A DNA stretch of 64,000 nucleotides from Phragmites australis. Taxonomy: Eukaryota > Streptophyta > Magnoliopsida > Poales > Poaceae. The position numbers and the translations under genes were made by a program. The stretch spans positions 7,698,001 to 7,762,000 of the forward strand of contig NC_084943.1 of NCBI RefSeq assembly GCF_958298935.1. Reading direction: 5' to 3'. Positions 23,403 through 36,500 of the stretch are shown here, one piece after another; the first letter of the stretch is position 1, and each line of letters starts with the position of its first letter. The notes below the pieces were generated by a model. The model was given only the letters and a program-made list of their open reading frames with translations, was not told the origin of the DNA and made no database searches.

Positions 23403-25830
23403 GATGTCATCTAGAGGGGGTGAATAGCGTATTTTTTTTGCAAAATTTCATCCTATTTTAATATTTGGCCGAAACTTATAACAGAAATAAAATAATAGAT
23501 TTTTCACAAGTGAAAAGTCTAAATATGTTAGGCTCAATTAGTGCACCATCACCTTAAACAAATGTGAAGGTTACAATTATAGGATGACAAAGATTATTCA
23601 AATCTAGCAGGATATGCAAGAAACTTGAATCGGATGTTTTGATTTTACTGTTTATCGGATGTTTTGATTTCACTGTTCATCAAATATTTCGATATTGTTC
23701 ATCGTAACATCAAATCAGTTCAAAATAACATATTTAAATATTATAAAATTAACTCAATGTACATACAAGCAATTAAACCAATGTAATACACAAGAGTAAG
23801 AAAATACGAAAATAAATGATTTATTACCGAAGTTAGAATATCCACCAATATCATACGTCTCCATTGAGTAAGCTCGGTCACTCTTGAGTCTGATCTTTTT
23901 CAACCATTTTCCTCATAAGGTTGCACACATACATTCTCGTCTCTACTATAGCCAACTCACAATCTTAACTTAAGGAGATCACTGACAATCCACCACCTAG
24001 CTGTCTAGGAGACAGTGGTCTCTAAGAGTAACAAACTTCTGAACTTGTGCACGATCAAAGTCGAGTGCTCAAACATACGCAACTAATATGACAAGTGCGA
24101 GCAACTCAAGCTCCACACACCTCACTCTATCCTCACTAAGCCACAAATACTTGATTCTCACAAAATTTTGAAATAGATGGGAGAGGAGCACTCAAAGATG
24201 GAACATCAAGTTCTAACACCTCTTCTCAGCACCACAAAGCCAGCTAAAAAGCCCCCAACAAGCTAGGAGGACAAGGGGTATTTATACCCCACTCTGAAGA
24301 ACTAGCAATTAGAAAGATTCTACCTAGATCGGAACATCCGATCTTTCAAATCCCAATGGTCGAGTCTAGGCGAAACTCACTCCCAGATCTGCTAAAAACC
24401 ACACATCAGAACTTCTGATACTAGGATCGAAACTTTAGATTGAATAAAAAACAGGAACCCGAGAACCCCAAGTTTCTGAAATTGAAGGTTCCGACACATC
24501 AAACTTTCAATCTACCCATCGGAACTTTCGACACACCAGAACTTCTGAAAACAACACAACGACACTTTGAAAAATGACGATAACTTTTGATCCCAATGCC
24601 CAATTTCGGTGATCTCAGACTCTATGGAAAACGTATTCAGAGGGCTACACATTCCTATTAAATTCATGATCTCAGCCATATTAGATCAAAACTAGAAACA
24701 TTTCAAAAGCCAATTTGGACACTTTCACCTATTGTACAAAGCTTAATTCCCAAGATTAAACTACGTACCACATGGAACATGCCAAACACAACTAAGGCTT
24801 GGCCACAACCACTTTTCGCCACTAAGGCCGACAATAATAAAAGGGTTAAATCTAAAACACCTTTTAGATACCCTAGACTCGTAAACCTCGGACTCATAAA
24901 ACGAACTAAGCATAGAAAACAACAAATCGAGCAACAATTTCGGCAACCCCTCTTGAAGTACGGCTATCGGTCCTATAATCCGATCTTCCACGAAACTCCT
25001 TGAGACTAGTAAAACTAGAAAACATATTCTATTTATACCTTTACCTTAAGCAATCCCATCGGACTTGATGAGCACATCATCCAAGCCATGACGCTTCTCA
25101 TAGCTCTTAAAGGCTCGTCATCAAGAGAGCTTCTTTAAGTTTCTGGAGATCGAGTGAAGATCAAGATGTACTTCCCCCGCACAATGCATAAAAAACTTCA
25201 CTCTTCGTGTTATCTTCATTTGGTTCACCACAAAGGTATGAACCGCAAGCATCAAGCATATAAGTTGTCTACTAAGCTTGTCTTAATCTTGCTCTTTCAA
25301 CTTATCATATTGAATATCTCAATTCAACTCATGCCTTCTTATTGAATCTAACCCCAACTCACTCTTAAGTACAAAGCATATGAGTTAGTCTATAAATCTA
25401 ATTGACAACTTTCTACCTTAAGTCATTTGATCTTCACAAGTAACTTGGTCCTCACTCTTATTGTAAATCTTCACATAGAACCTAATTCCACTCACTCTCA
25501 AGTACATAGCACATGAGTTAGTCCATAAAACTCAATTGAAAATCTCATACATTTAGTTACTTAATCTCCATAAGTAACTTTGCATTCATGGTTATTGTCA
25601 ATCTTATCGAGCCTCTCCTTCATCTCATGAGCCTCTCCTAGAGCTCAATCATCTTGATGTATCTCTCTTGATTATATGGCATTCCTCACAATGAATCCAC
25701 ACTCAAACTTCAATGCATCACCTATGGAACACCATACTAACAATTTTTAATATAATTATTAGTCCATATGTATTGTCATTAATTATCCAAATCACACTTA
25801 GGGGCTAGATAAACCTTCAGAATAACACAT
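23403..25830. repeat. Probable repeat insertion (LTR-like block), unclassified
   Basis: The block opens with tgtcatctagagggggtgaa and closes near tcacacttaggggctagata, motifs I recall as the ends of a common grass repeat. Related sequence (gttgttagtg then tgaaataacac) flanks both sides, as if an older array had been split. No coding domain, clear LTR pair or exact target duplication was found, so the class is open. Confidence 0.35.
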
Positions 25831-25974
25831 GTACTACTGTTGTTAGTGTTGAAATAACACTCGTACTGCTACTATTAGTGCTACTATAAGTGTTGTTGTT
25901 AGTCCTAAAATGAGTGTTGTTGTTACTGCTGATTCTGAAATGTGCTAAAATGAGAGTACAAGGCACTGCTGAAC

Positions 25975-26629
25975 TAAACAGGACGGGCACCCGATGAATT
26001 TAGGTTCGGGTTTTAGTTTTTTCCCATTTGGTAATCTGGGTTTACGTCAGGTTGACACTAGCGGGTTTTGGGTCAGGCTTGGTTTTGCTCCACTTAAACC
26101 TAACCTGACTCATTGCCAGCCCAACTCCACAATAGAGGCTCCCTCTTGCCCTAGATAGTTCCGAGAAACACACTATTCCATCCCTACACCACCAACTGGC
26201 CCACACTATGTTGGGAAAATATCTAATTAATTGTCCAGGCATGTCTCATACCATGCTTATGGTTGCATCGTTAACTCAAAATGGTCACTTCACGAACCAA
26301 TCCTTATGATTTGAGAAAGACTAGCACCAACCCATCTGTGCAACCTGCACTTGTCTCATCCAAACCATTTGCTCAAATCCCTATTCCATGTTGCAAAAAA
26401 ATATTATTCCACCAATTTTATCATCATTGCATAAGACTGTTATTCGGTAGTTGAAATTATGATTACCACCATCCCATAGCAAAGCTAAGTATGATCTACC
26501 CTTCTTTACCCACCAAAATCATGGTAACAAGGATGTTAAAGGAAAACTAAGGCATAACATATCTTGGGATTCTCGACAGTATTATTAGCATGCAATTTTG
26601 TAAAACAATATATTTGAAAACATGGGATC
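25975..26629. repeat. Dispersed repeat, copy 1 (related to 45780-46290)
   Basis: Blocks such as tatgttg followed by atctaattaattg and a tatgcttatggttg segment recur in the same order and direction in 45780-46290. It is probably part of an old LTR of a grass Ty3/gypsy family. A ggtt/gggt-rich stretch (25985-26110) precedes it. Confidence 0.45.
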
Positions 26630-27974
26630 TGTTCGTGGATGAACACAGCAAACGGGGATCCTGAGGGACCCCCTTTGGGATTCGGCCGAGGGGCTGATTC
26701 TGGATCTACCTCGTACGTGGGGTTAATGCGTATGTATGGGACTTAGGGGGGACGAATGATCGTCGACTAGTAGGAGTAAATGCACCAAAGATTTAGACAG
26801 CTTCAGGCCGCACGGAGACGTATTACCCTACTCCTGTATGTCTGGTGTGCTATTAATGCTCTTCGAATGCCTTTCTCTGGATCTCTAGCTCTATGTGTTA
26901 CAAGGTGCTCCTATTCTATCAGCTGTGTGAAGTCTTGAGCTTCTTGTTGTCTCTTGTTAGCTTGAGCTTGTCTTCGGGTTTTTTTGGTTGGTCTCTACCA
27001 AGTGGCTATCCAGTCCCCTTCTACGAAGTGCTCCCCCCCCCCTTTTATCTACTGGGGGGAGGCCCTCCAGGGAGTGCCCATAACGAGGGTATAAGTTCCT
27101 GTAAACAATAAATGGAAAACAATCATCATGGGTCTACAGTTGATGTTACAGAGGGTTGAAAATACGCCCCTCGGACGATCCCGTCGGTCTTTACACCCCA
27201 ACTTAGCAGGTGCAGGGGGGGCCCACCGGCCAGCCTCTGAGTACACTTTTATGCCCGTCTGGTCAGAGTAGATCTAACACGGTCTGATGCAATGGGACGA
27301 TAGGCGATAAGCCTTGAGCCTATCGAAGATATCTTCGAGCTGTCTGTCTCCATGGGCCCCGTGAAGGGACATGCGATGGGACCCGCCGCATTAATTGTTC
27401 CCACGCCTTTCTGCCAGGCGGTGGCAGGGACTGACGTACTCAGTACGACAGGCGTGGGAGGGGAAGTGGTTGGATGTGACTGGCCACGCTCCCCCTTAAA
27501 TGCAGCATCAGACCTCCCACCAATCGATACCTCATCGTGGAGTCCTTGTGGGGTCCACCGGCAAGGGGTTTCTCGGGTCCTCGGGGAACTCTGGGTACTC
27601 GGGGACCAACTGTTCTTGGCTCCGAGCACCCCCTCCCAGGCCTAGCCCTTCTCGGGTCCTCGAGGAACTCTGGGTACTCTGGGACCAACTTTTCATGGCC
27701 CTGAGCACCCCCTCTCGGATCTGGCTCTTCTCGGGTCCTCGGGGAACTCTGGGTACTCGGGGACCAACTGTTTTTGGCCCCGAGAACCCCCTCCCGGACT
27801 TGGCTCTTCTCGGGTCCTCGGGGAACTCTAGGTACTCGGGGACCAACTGTTCTTGGCCCCGAGCACCCCCTCCCGGACTTTGCTTTCTTGGGGCCCCCTG
27901 AGGGATAACGCCATGTGGCACTGCGCTGTCCTGGCCTCGGAACTCGGGGATCCCCGGATCTCATATCACCGACA
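26630..27974. repeat. Solo LTR, family A copy 1
   Basis: It begins TGTTCGTGGATG, ends CACCGACA, and is flanked by the perfect 5-bp duplication ggatc (26625-26629 and 27975-27979). It is homologous along its whole length to 29949-31248. No internal retroelement sequence adjoins either end, so it is a solo LTR left by recombination. Confidence 0.85.
27567..27885. repeat. Tandem array of four 79-bp units inside solo LTR A1
   Basis: Each unit contains tctcgggtcctcggggaact and a cccgagcaccccctcc block. The second solo LTR has four related units of about 77 bp at 30838-31150. The long ORFs here on both strands are products of this repetition, not genes. Confidence 0.85.
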
Positions 27975-27979
27975 GGATC

Positions 27980-29339
27980 AATATGGCCAATGACACAACT
28001 TGCCTTCCTAATACTTCGTGGGGTCTTTGATGAAGTCTTGGTCCTATAATCCTTCTACTTCTTCCTCTGGAACTTTGGCATATACTCACAAAAACAAACA
28101 AAAAGACAAGCAAATAAATATCAAGAACAAAAAGAACTAAATAGCACACATCAATCAATGAACTAGATAGATTAAGATTTTTTTTGGGGGAACTTTGGTG
28201 AAGAAATCGATCGAATCAGAGCTACGATTGAAGATAGGGCTGACGAAAGATTAAAACAGGGCAAAAGGGTTAAAGATAGGAGAAGTTAAGTAAAAAGGAA
28301 TTTTCTGGAATTTTTCGGAGCGATCTAGGGTTTTTTGGGATTATCTTGCAATTTATTGCAATTATTTTACTAAAGATAAACCATCATTAAGCTATTATCA
28401 AATTAATTACTAATTACTAAATTTTATTAAAATTATTTTACTATTGAAAACCTAATTATTGTGTCATCACGATGCTTATTAAGGTCAATCGAAAAATAAA
28501 ATAAGAAAGAAAAGAAAAGCTAGCTGTCTAATCTACTAGGCAAATGATGGTTGAGGTCTTATATAACGGAAAGGGTATGTTGGATCTATTCGTAACCCTA
28601 CGATTTAGATTGGACGGATGGGGTCTCACCTGCCTCTTCTCCAGTACTGGCAACAACGATGACGGTCTAGCACGGCGGTACGCTTACCGATAGCTGCCTA
28701 ATCGACGCTCTGGTGCTCCCCTTGCTCCAACGAGCAATGGACATGATCCCACGGAGACAACGGGCTCGTTTAAGGGAAAACTGGGCAACGAGAAGTTGTG
28801 TGGTTCCTTGATGACAATGCGAGGTTTGCAGAGGCTGCAGAATTCGATGTGACGGCTCTCGTGCGGCGGACTCGTGCGAAGGAGTCGTGGAAATGGTCAA
28901 GAAGACTGTATGATGGTCTTGCAGAGGTTAGGGCACCTATTTGTAGCCCAAGGAGGGGTAGACGAGTTTCGCTAGGGTTTACTGAATTCCCGGTGGTGGC
29001 AGTGTTGTATCCCGAATCGAGCTGTGCGTTTAAACCAGGGATACTTTGAGATAAGCTCGCAATCGGATGAGGAGCCCATCCCGATTATATTGAAACCGCA
29101 TCTAGACAGTCTTTCCATCGATTTTGCCATAGATTCAGTGGTGGATTTCATTGCTGATTCGGTGTTAGATGTTGAACATGCTGCGCAAGGTTAAAGAAGC
29201 TCCTGGCACCTAGGTCCCACTAGCATGGAGAGAAGGGAGGAGAGAGGGGGCTGGCTCATGGAGTGGGTTGCGCCTGAGGAAATTTGCGCATCACTAGGCC
29301 TCCTCGTCTTGGCCCTCGGCCTAAGGAGAGTGCGCGTTG
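27980..29339. other. Unassigned, probably repeat-derived DNA with short GC-richer stretch
   Basis: No recognised domain. A plus-strand reading of 83 residues at 28798-29049 (W-F-L-D-D-N-A-R-F-A-E-A-A-E-F-D) and a following broken acidic reading to about 29190 suggest a decayed coding fragment, family unknown. Confidence 0.3.
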
Positions 29340-29948
29340 CTAGGCAAGTGAAAGAGAATTTTTATTTTTAAAATATTTTATTTTTCAATATTTGCAAAAT
29401 TACACAATTGTTTCAACAACTTGCAAGAATAGGCTCGCCCGTTCATCGGGCGAGACCTTGTGGGCCCAGCCAATCAAAAGATTAAAAAATATGAAAAAAA
29501 TGCTATCAGAGCATGTCTCGCCCATCTAGCGGGTGAGACCTTGCTCTCGCCCCCTGGACGGGCGAACGACAAGTCTATCCTAATGCTTCGTGGTGGGTTT
29601 GTACGTGTCTATTTCTTTTTTTCATTTAACCTATGATTTTACCTGAAAGTATATGAGTGGTTAAAATTTTTTAAACATTTTTATGAGCAAACTAAAGATC
29701 ACTAGCAACCCATTTTAATTGATTTGATGCAAAAAGCCTAAGCCAATATTTAATTAAAATTCTTCAAAAAACCTACTTTTATAACTTCTAGCAATTTTTA
29801 ATACCTTAAATAAATTCCCAAAAGTCAGGATAAATTCACTAATATCTTCTCATGTGATGTAATAATTTATGAAAATATTTCCAACCTGTCGGGGGTAAAT
29901 CCTTGAAAATGATTCTGGGGTATGCTGGACAGTGGGCGCATGGATGGT

Positions 29949-31248
29949 TGTCGGAGGATGAACTCCGCAAGCGGGGATCCTGAGGGACCCCCTTTGAGAT
30001 TCGACCGGGTGGATGATTCTGAATCTACCTCATACATGGATTTAATGCGAATATGTGAGATGTAGGCGGGACGGATGATCGTCTGCTAGTCGGAGTAAAT
30101 GCTCGAGGGATTTTAGACAGGTTCAGGCCGCACGGAAAATAATACCCTACTCCTGTGTATATGCTATTATTGCTCTTGGGATGCCTCTCTCTGGATCTCT
30201 TCTGTTACAAGGTTTTTTGTCTAAGTCTAGGGCTTCGGTCTTCCTTCGAGCTTGGTGAACCTCTGCTCCGCTTCTCAGACTTGTGTGCTGTGTCTCTCGC
30301 TTGTTCTTGAGCTTCTAAAACCTGTCCTTCTCCAGAGTGCGCCCCCCTTTAATCCTGTTGGGGGAGGCTTGGCGTGCCCAGAAAGGAGGGTACGAGTTTC
30401 CATGAACCATAAATGAAAACAACCATCGTGAGGCTGCAATTTGATGTTACAGGAGGTTGAAAATGCGCCCTCGGCCGGTCCTGTCGCCTATTACGCCAAC
30501 TTCAGCAAGTGCAGGGGGGCCCATCGGGCAGCCGCCGGGCAACCCCTCATGCAGGTCTGACACAGCAGGGCGGTATGCGATATGCCTCGAGCCCAGCGAT
30601 GATATCTCCAAGTCGTTTCCCTTATGGGCCCCGCAGGGTGACGTGCGACGGGACCCGTCGCATTAAGTGTCTCCACGCCTTCCTGCCAAGAGGTGGCAGG
30701 GACTGACGCACTCAGTACGACAAGTATGGGGAGAGTGGTTGGAAGTGACAGGCCATGCTCCCTCTTAAATGCAGCATCAGACTTCTCAGCAATTGACACC
30801 ACACCGTTGAGCCCTTGTGAGGTCCACCGGCAAGGGGCTTCTCAGGTCCTCGGGGAACTGTGAGCGCTCGAGGACTACTGTTCATAGCCCTGAGCGCCCT
30901 CTCCCGGATATGTCCCTTCTTGATCCTCGGGGAACTCCGGGTATTCGGGGACCACTGTTCGTGGCCCCGAGCACCCCTCCCGGAACTGGCTCTTCTCGGG
31001 TCCTCGGGGAACTACGGGTACTCGTGGACCACTGTTCATGGCTCCGAGCACCCCTCCTGGAACTATGTCTCCTTGGGTCCTCGGGGAACTACGGGTACTC
31101 GGGGACCACTGTTCATGGCCCCGATCACCCCTCCCGGAACTGGGTCTTCTCGGGCCCCGGGGAGATGGTCCCCGAGGGAAGGCGCCACATGGCATTCTGC
31201 TGTCCTGGCCTCGGGACTTGAGGACCCCTGGTTTTCATGTCACTGACA
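29949..31248. repeat. Solo LTR, family A copy 2, nested in element B's LTR
   Basis: It begins TGTCGGAGGATG and ends TCACTGACA. The perfect duplication atggt flanks it (29944-29948 and 31249-31253). It is 1300 bp and homologous to copy 1. Confidence 0.9.
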
Positions 31249-31544
31249 ATGGTGTTTTAGGAATCAGATGTGTGTGTGTGTTCGAAGAACTAGGGGACAC
31301 CAGGAGTTATACAGGTTTGAGCCTCCCAGAAATAATGCATGTGCGTGTTATGAAGGATCTTAGTTGAATTACAGATGATGTCTTTGCCCCTTTCCCTCCT
31401 CCTCCTCCTCGTCCCCTTATATATGGCAGGGGGAGGAGAACTTACATATGGGTCCAAACAGAAGACCTATATGCATCCTAATATCTAACCCAAACCATCA
31501 TTACAGAGGACCAGATATACCCACTTGCTTTGAGGGTCCCATGC

Positions 31545-31890
31545 AACTTGTGCCGTGCGCCGCCGTGATGGCCTGCAAAGTTCCGCCCCGTAGCAATTAA
31601 TGCTACGATAAAGGATAATGTCCTTTTGCGTTGACTCCATCTACTTGCCTGGTCGGGCAGCTGATGGTGTCGCATCCATCGTGCGCCATTGTGCTGGCCA
31701 GCAAAGTTCTATCCCGCAGCATTTAATGCTATAGTATGGGACAATGCCTTTCTCCGCTGACCCCGTCCACTTTTCTGGTCGGGCTGCCAACAACGTCCCG
31801 TTCGTTGTGCGCCACCGTGTCGGTTAGCAAAGTTCTGTCTCACAGCATTTAATCTATGGGATAGGACAATGCCCAACTGCGCCGTCCATA
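31545..31890 (-). repeat. Three subrepeats of about 125 bp in element B's LTR
   Basis: The pattern gtgcgcc, then agcaaagttctatccc, then agcatttaatgctat, then gacaatgcc, occurs three times in tandem here and again in the other LTR at about 39805-40125. Possibly transcriptional enhancer modules of the LTR (inference). Confidence 0.7.
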
Positions 31891-32159
31891 ACTTTGTCCA
31901 TTGATGCATGCGCCTGGGGAAAGAAAACACTTGAGTGATTTATCAGAAAAAGTGTCATGGACAGGTTGCGTCAAATCTGGCCCTGCGACCAGTGAGGCTG
32001 CTCGCGGGTATATGCGATTGTGTAGGGAGATTGGTTGTGCGGGTGTTAGACTAGTCGCTATGGCCGCACCCTGGTCGTACGACCGACCAGACTTTGTGTA
32101 GTATGCTCATCTAGTTGCTAGGTCTCCTGTGGAGTCTATTTAGCCAGGGTACACCGACA

Positions 32160-32185
32160 GTAGCACCCATGCCTCCCCATGACTG
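32160..32185 (-). other. Polypurine tract region of element B
   Basis: The minus strand reads GGGGAGGCATGGGTGCTAC directly before the 3' LTR start TGTCGG, a purine-rich primer typical of this Ty3/gypsy group. Confidence 0.6.
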
Positions 32186-32588
32186 TGGTCCGACCTGGTC
32201 ACGCCACTTGGGTCCTGGGCAAATGTAGTTTGCCTAGGGAGTTGTCGTTTGATGTCGTTAGTTCCCGAGGTTTGACTCCGAACTTCGTGTCATGTGGGGA
32301 GGCTTAAGTATCCTGAGAGAGAAAGAGGGAGGGTGAGAGAGAGGCATTGATTGCCATTGGACCTGAAGGATTCTTGGTTCTGTCAACGCGCCCCCTCGGG
32401 CCTCAAGTGTTTTGAACGCCGGGCCGGTTAGGGTGCCGTTGTGGCTTTTTAAAAGGCAAGAGTTTGATGGCCTTCCGATCCATTCCCTTGTCATTCTTCC
32501 TCCCATCAGGTCTTCTAGTGTGTAGAGCCCTTTCGTCTCTATCCTATTTCACGCTCCGCTCTGAAGGGTAGGTGGCCCCTAGGTCACG

Positions 32589-33099
32589 GTGTACTCCCTT
32601 GCTTCATCGCTAGAGGGGCCGATGATCTTGGATGACTCGGTGGAGGTGGAGCCACCTCCGCCTCTGGATTCACGTGTCGAGACGTTTCTGGAGGCGGCTT
32701 TTCGTCGCAGAAGCGATCACGAGTTTGGGTCCAGTGCTTGCAAGACTGGAGCCGGCGACCATCAAGCTTCCGCTCTTCCAAGGAAAGCCGCCTTCTGTCG
32801 GCCCTTCTTGCTCTCCCGCCCGGGTGGATCCCTCGGCCGAGGTCATCGATATTTCTGATGACGAGGAGGGGATCGATTGGGACCTTCTGGAGAACGAGAT
32901 CGATGAAGAGGAAGAGTTGAAGATGAAGAGGAAGAGAGTCCTTCAGCGCGTGCTAGGATCGATCATCAGCTCCAGCAAAGCCTCTGCCTCGGCCTCCCTT
33001 CCTGGCCCTTATGCAGGTCGTCGCCCGATCCCTAGAGCGGTGAGCTGTCTTTCCAGGGAGGAGTACAAGAGGTTTCTTGACTTGTGCAGAGGTAAGTAA
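32589..33099 (+). pseudogene. Antisense ORF of the Tat-like element, probably one frameshift
   Basis: On the strand opposite to gag-pol, between the integrase end and the 3' LTR, a coding stretch runs from about 32589 (M-I-L-D-D-S-V-E-V-E-P-P-P-P at 32622) to the stop at 33099. The first part is open in one frame and the second part (E-V-I-D-I-S-D-D-E-E-G-I-D-W-D) in another, implying a frameshift near 32730-32760. It is followed by a Lys/Arg-rich helix and a C-terminal L-S-R-E-E-Y-K-R-F-L-D-L. Antisense ORFs at this place are known in Tat-group elements such as Grande and Retand. Their function is not established. Confidence 0.6.
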
Positions 33100-33559
33100 A
33101 GGTGAGAGTCCGGCGGGCTCTTTCTGCCAACCTCGCGTAAGTTACTTGAGCAAGGAGGATAGGGCAGGCATGTATCAGGATAGTTGGTCCAATTTGATGT
33201 GACTAGTCGGCTTGTAACCCTTCCCTTTTATGAATGGAACATGTTGAGGTTTCATGACGCCTATCTTTATCCCATCCCGCTTGCTAGTTGGATTCTTGGG
33301 GCATAGAACGGATCATAGCTCGATAAGCTCGTCGGTGGTGACCAGCACTTAGCCCGAGTGAGGGTGTGTGGCTTGTTGTCTAGTGGATCCCATAATGGTC
33401 GTTGAGTGTGGTCGGAGCATTAACCTGTCGGGAGCTCGTTACTGGTCGAGGAATCCTGCAAAACAGTGAGTTTGGTTTCTTTTGTTTTTGAATCTTAGAA
33501 CTTACATGTCGTATTCCACGCTCGTCCGGAAGGCCCTGCAAAATAGAAAAACTAGCCTG

Positions 33560-36500
33560 TTTTTGAGCGACCCTACACATAGAACTTGAGCAACAGAGCG
33601 ATGTTCGAGGAGTTGTGTAATTTTCGGCCGTCCTCCGTGGCTAACCTGATCGCGCCAGGCTGGGTGACATCTACCACCTTGTAGGGCCCTTCCCACTTAG
33701 GGGAGAGCTTGTTCTGAACTGCTCTATTCTGAATTTGCATAAGGACGAGGTCACCTACAACCAGTGTTCGTTCTCGCACCTTCCGATCATGGTAGAGTCT
33801 GAGGCTTTGCTGATATCGGGCGGCTCAAATTAGAGCATGATCGTGGAACTCTTCAATCACGTTTATGTCATCCTTTGGCAGTGCCACCTGGTCGTCCTTT
33901 GAGTAGTTGCTCACTCGAGGCGACTGGAGGGCGATTTCCAAGGGGAGCATGGCCTCCGCGCCAAAGACCAAGAAGAAAGGGGTTTCAGCCATAGGCCGAG
34001 TGGGGGTCATTCACAGTGACCAGAGTAATGTGGGGAGTTCGTCCACCCAATGCCTTGAATAGCTTTTAAGTAGGTCAAAGACCCGGGTTTGATCTCTTGT
34101 AGTACCATCCCGTTTGCCCTTTCGACCTGTCCATTGGTTTAGGGGTGAGCCACAGACGCAGTGCAAACCTTGGTCCCGATTTCATCACAATAGTCTTGGA
34201 AGGCACTATGGTGAATTGAGTTCTGTTATCCATAATTATGCAGTTTGGACTACCAAACCGCACTACCTGCCCTTGTATGAACTTAATCGCTGCTGTGGCG
34301 GTGATCCTCCTAACGGGTTCGACCTCGATCCACTTAGTGAATTTGTCAATGGCCATGAACAAGAATTCAAAACCGTCTGGGGATTTAAAGAACGGTCCCA
34401 CGATATCGAGCCTCTAGACAGCGAAAAGCCAAGAGAGTGGTATGGTTTGCAGTGCCTAAGCTGGTAGGTTGGTATTTCGACTGTGGTATTGACACGACTC
34501 GCACCGTTTCACCAGCTCGTAGGCATCCTGGAGGGCAGTGGGCCAATAAATCCTTGCCGAAATGCTTTTCTGACCAGAGTGCGGTACGAAGCGTGTCTAC
34601 CACATATGCCTTCGTGGATATCAGAGAGCACTGTGCTCCCTTCTTCCTGAGTGATGCATTTCAGTAAAGGGCTGTTGCTCCCTTGGCTGTAGAGGCATCC
34701 CTCTTCCAAGGAGTATTTGTGGGCTTGCCATGAGACCTTTTCTGCTGGCACATCATCGTCAGGGGCTGCCCGGTTCTGAAGGTAGTCCGAGATTTGATCC
34801 ATCTAGGTCGTACCTGAACCGAGCAGGGCAACCACATGATGGCCGCCCCAAGGTCAATGGCACCAAGGGAGGTGTTGCCTCTAAAGGTATTGCCTCGGGT
34901 GTTCCGTTTTTTAGCAGAGCATCCCCTTCACCCTGGCCTGAGATAGTGGTGGATGGTCATGAGAGTCTTTCTTCAAAGACTCCGGCCGGGACAGGTTAAC
35001 GAGAAGAAGCTAGACGGGCCAACTTATAAGCTAGGAAGTTGTCCTTACGAGGGATGTGCTTGACCTCAAAGCCGATGAAGCGTCGCTCTAGTATTCTAAC
35101 TTCGGCGAGGTATGCCACCATCGTCGGATCAGAGCACTGAAACTCCTTTTTGCACCTGGTTCACGACTAGAAGCGAGTCCCCTATCGCTAACAGTCATTT
35201 AATCCCAAGTGTGGAGGTTGCTCGCATTCCGGATAAGGGACCCTCATATTCAACAGTGTTATTAGTTGCGGGAAAATATAATTGAACTATGTACCTGAGG
35301 ATGTCACCGGTGGGTGAGGTCAGAACCACTCCTACCCCGACTCCCTTTAGTGTGTGCATGGTCCAGTACTCGTTTGTCTCTGGTCACTGTACCTACTCGG
35401 ACTCGAAGGAAGACCACTCGGCTACAAAATTGGCCAGCACCTGTGACTTGATAGAAGTTCAGTGGACGAACTGGAGGTCCAATCCCCTGAGCTCTACTGC
35501 CCATTTTGTCGTTCTTCCTGTCACATCTTTATTATGGAGAATTTCCCTAATTGGGAGCGAGGAAATCACCTTGATTTTGTGAGCCTGAAAGTAGTGTATG
35601 AGCTTGTGAGAGGCTATTAGAATGGTGTATAACAGTTTCTGAGCCTGTGGGTACCGTGCCTTCACGTCGTGCAGGACCTCACTGACATAAGACACTGGTC
35701 GCTGGAGGCCATCCCTTTTGACGACCAGGACTACGCTTGCGACCTGTGGTGTTAAGGCAACATAGAGCAAGAGCTCCTCGTTGGGCCAAGGCGTGATTAG
35801 TTTGTGAGGGAGGAGAGGTACCTTATTAGCTCTTGAAAAACTACTTTTGCCTCTGGCATTCACTGGAAGTGGTCATTTCTTTTAAGGAGTTTGAAGAGCG
35901 GCAGTCCCTTTTCTCCTAGCCTCAAAATGAACCTGCTTCGAGCAGCAATGCACCCTGTTAGCCTCTGAACCTCTTTTTTGTTAACCTAGTCAGGGATCGC
36001 ATCTGGTCGATAGCCTTGATCTTATCAGGGTTTGCCTCTATTCCCCGCTGGGATACAAGGAATCTGAGCAACTTCCCTAACGGTACCCCGAACGTACACT
36101 TCTCCGGGTTCAGTTTTATGCGGTACTTCTAGAGATTGTCAAATGTTTCTTGCAAATCCACAATCAGGTCTGTCTTGGTATTGCTTTTGACGACCACATC
36201 GTCTACGTATGCATCGACGTTTATTCCGAGCTATGGTTGGAGAACGAGTTGAATACATCGTGGTAAGTGGCACCGGCACTTTTTAAGCCAAAAGGTATTT
36301 TTGCATAGCAAAAGACCCTAAAGGGTGTAACAAAAGCTATTTTTTTTCCTCATCTTCCTTATACATACTAATTTGATGGTACCCTGATCGTGCATCTAAG
36401 AAACATAACAGATCGTTGCCGGCAGTTGAGTCAACCAGCTGATAGATTCGGGGAAGTGGGAAGAGATCCTTCGTGCATGCTTTGTTGAGGTCGGTGAAGT

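Larger units (their letters stand above)
29887..32159 (-). repeat. 3' LTR of element B, split by solo LTR A2
   Basis: Pieces 29887-29948 and 31249-32159 together match the 5' LTR 39436-40421. Removing 29949-31248 and one copy of atggt restores a continuous match through the insertion point. It ends with ACACCGACA at 32159. Confidence 0.85.

Noticed and set aside
24703..25345. Short ORFs on both strands in AT-rich DNA
   Set aside because: No domain, no codon bias, and they lie in a repeat-like block.
27249..27964. Overlapping Pro/Arg-rich ORFs on both strands
   Set aside because: Products of the 79-bp tandem array in a solo LTR.
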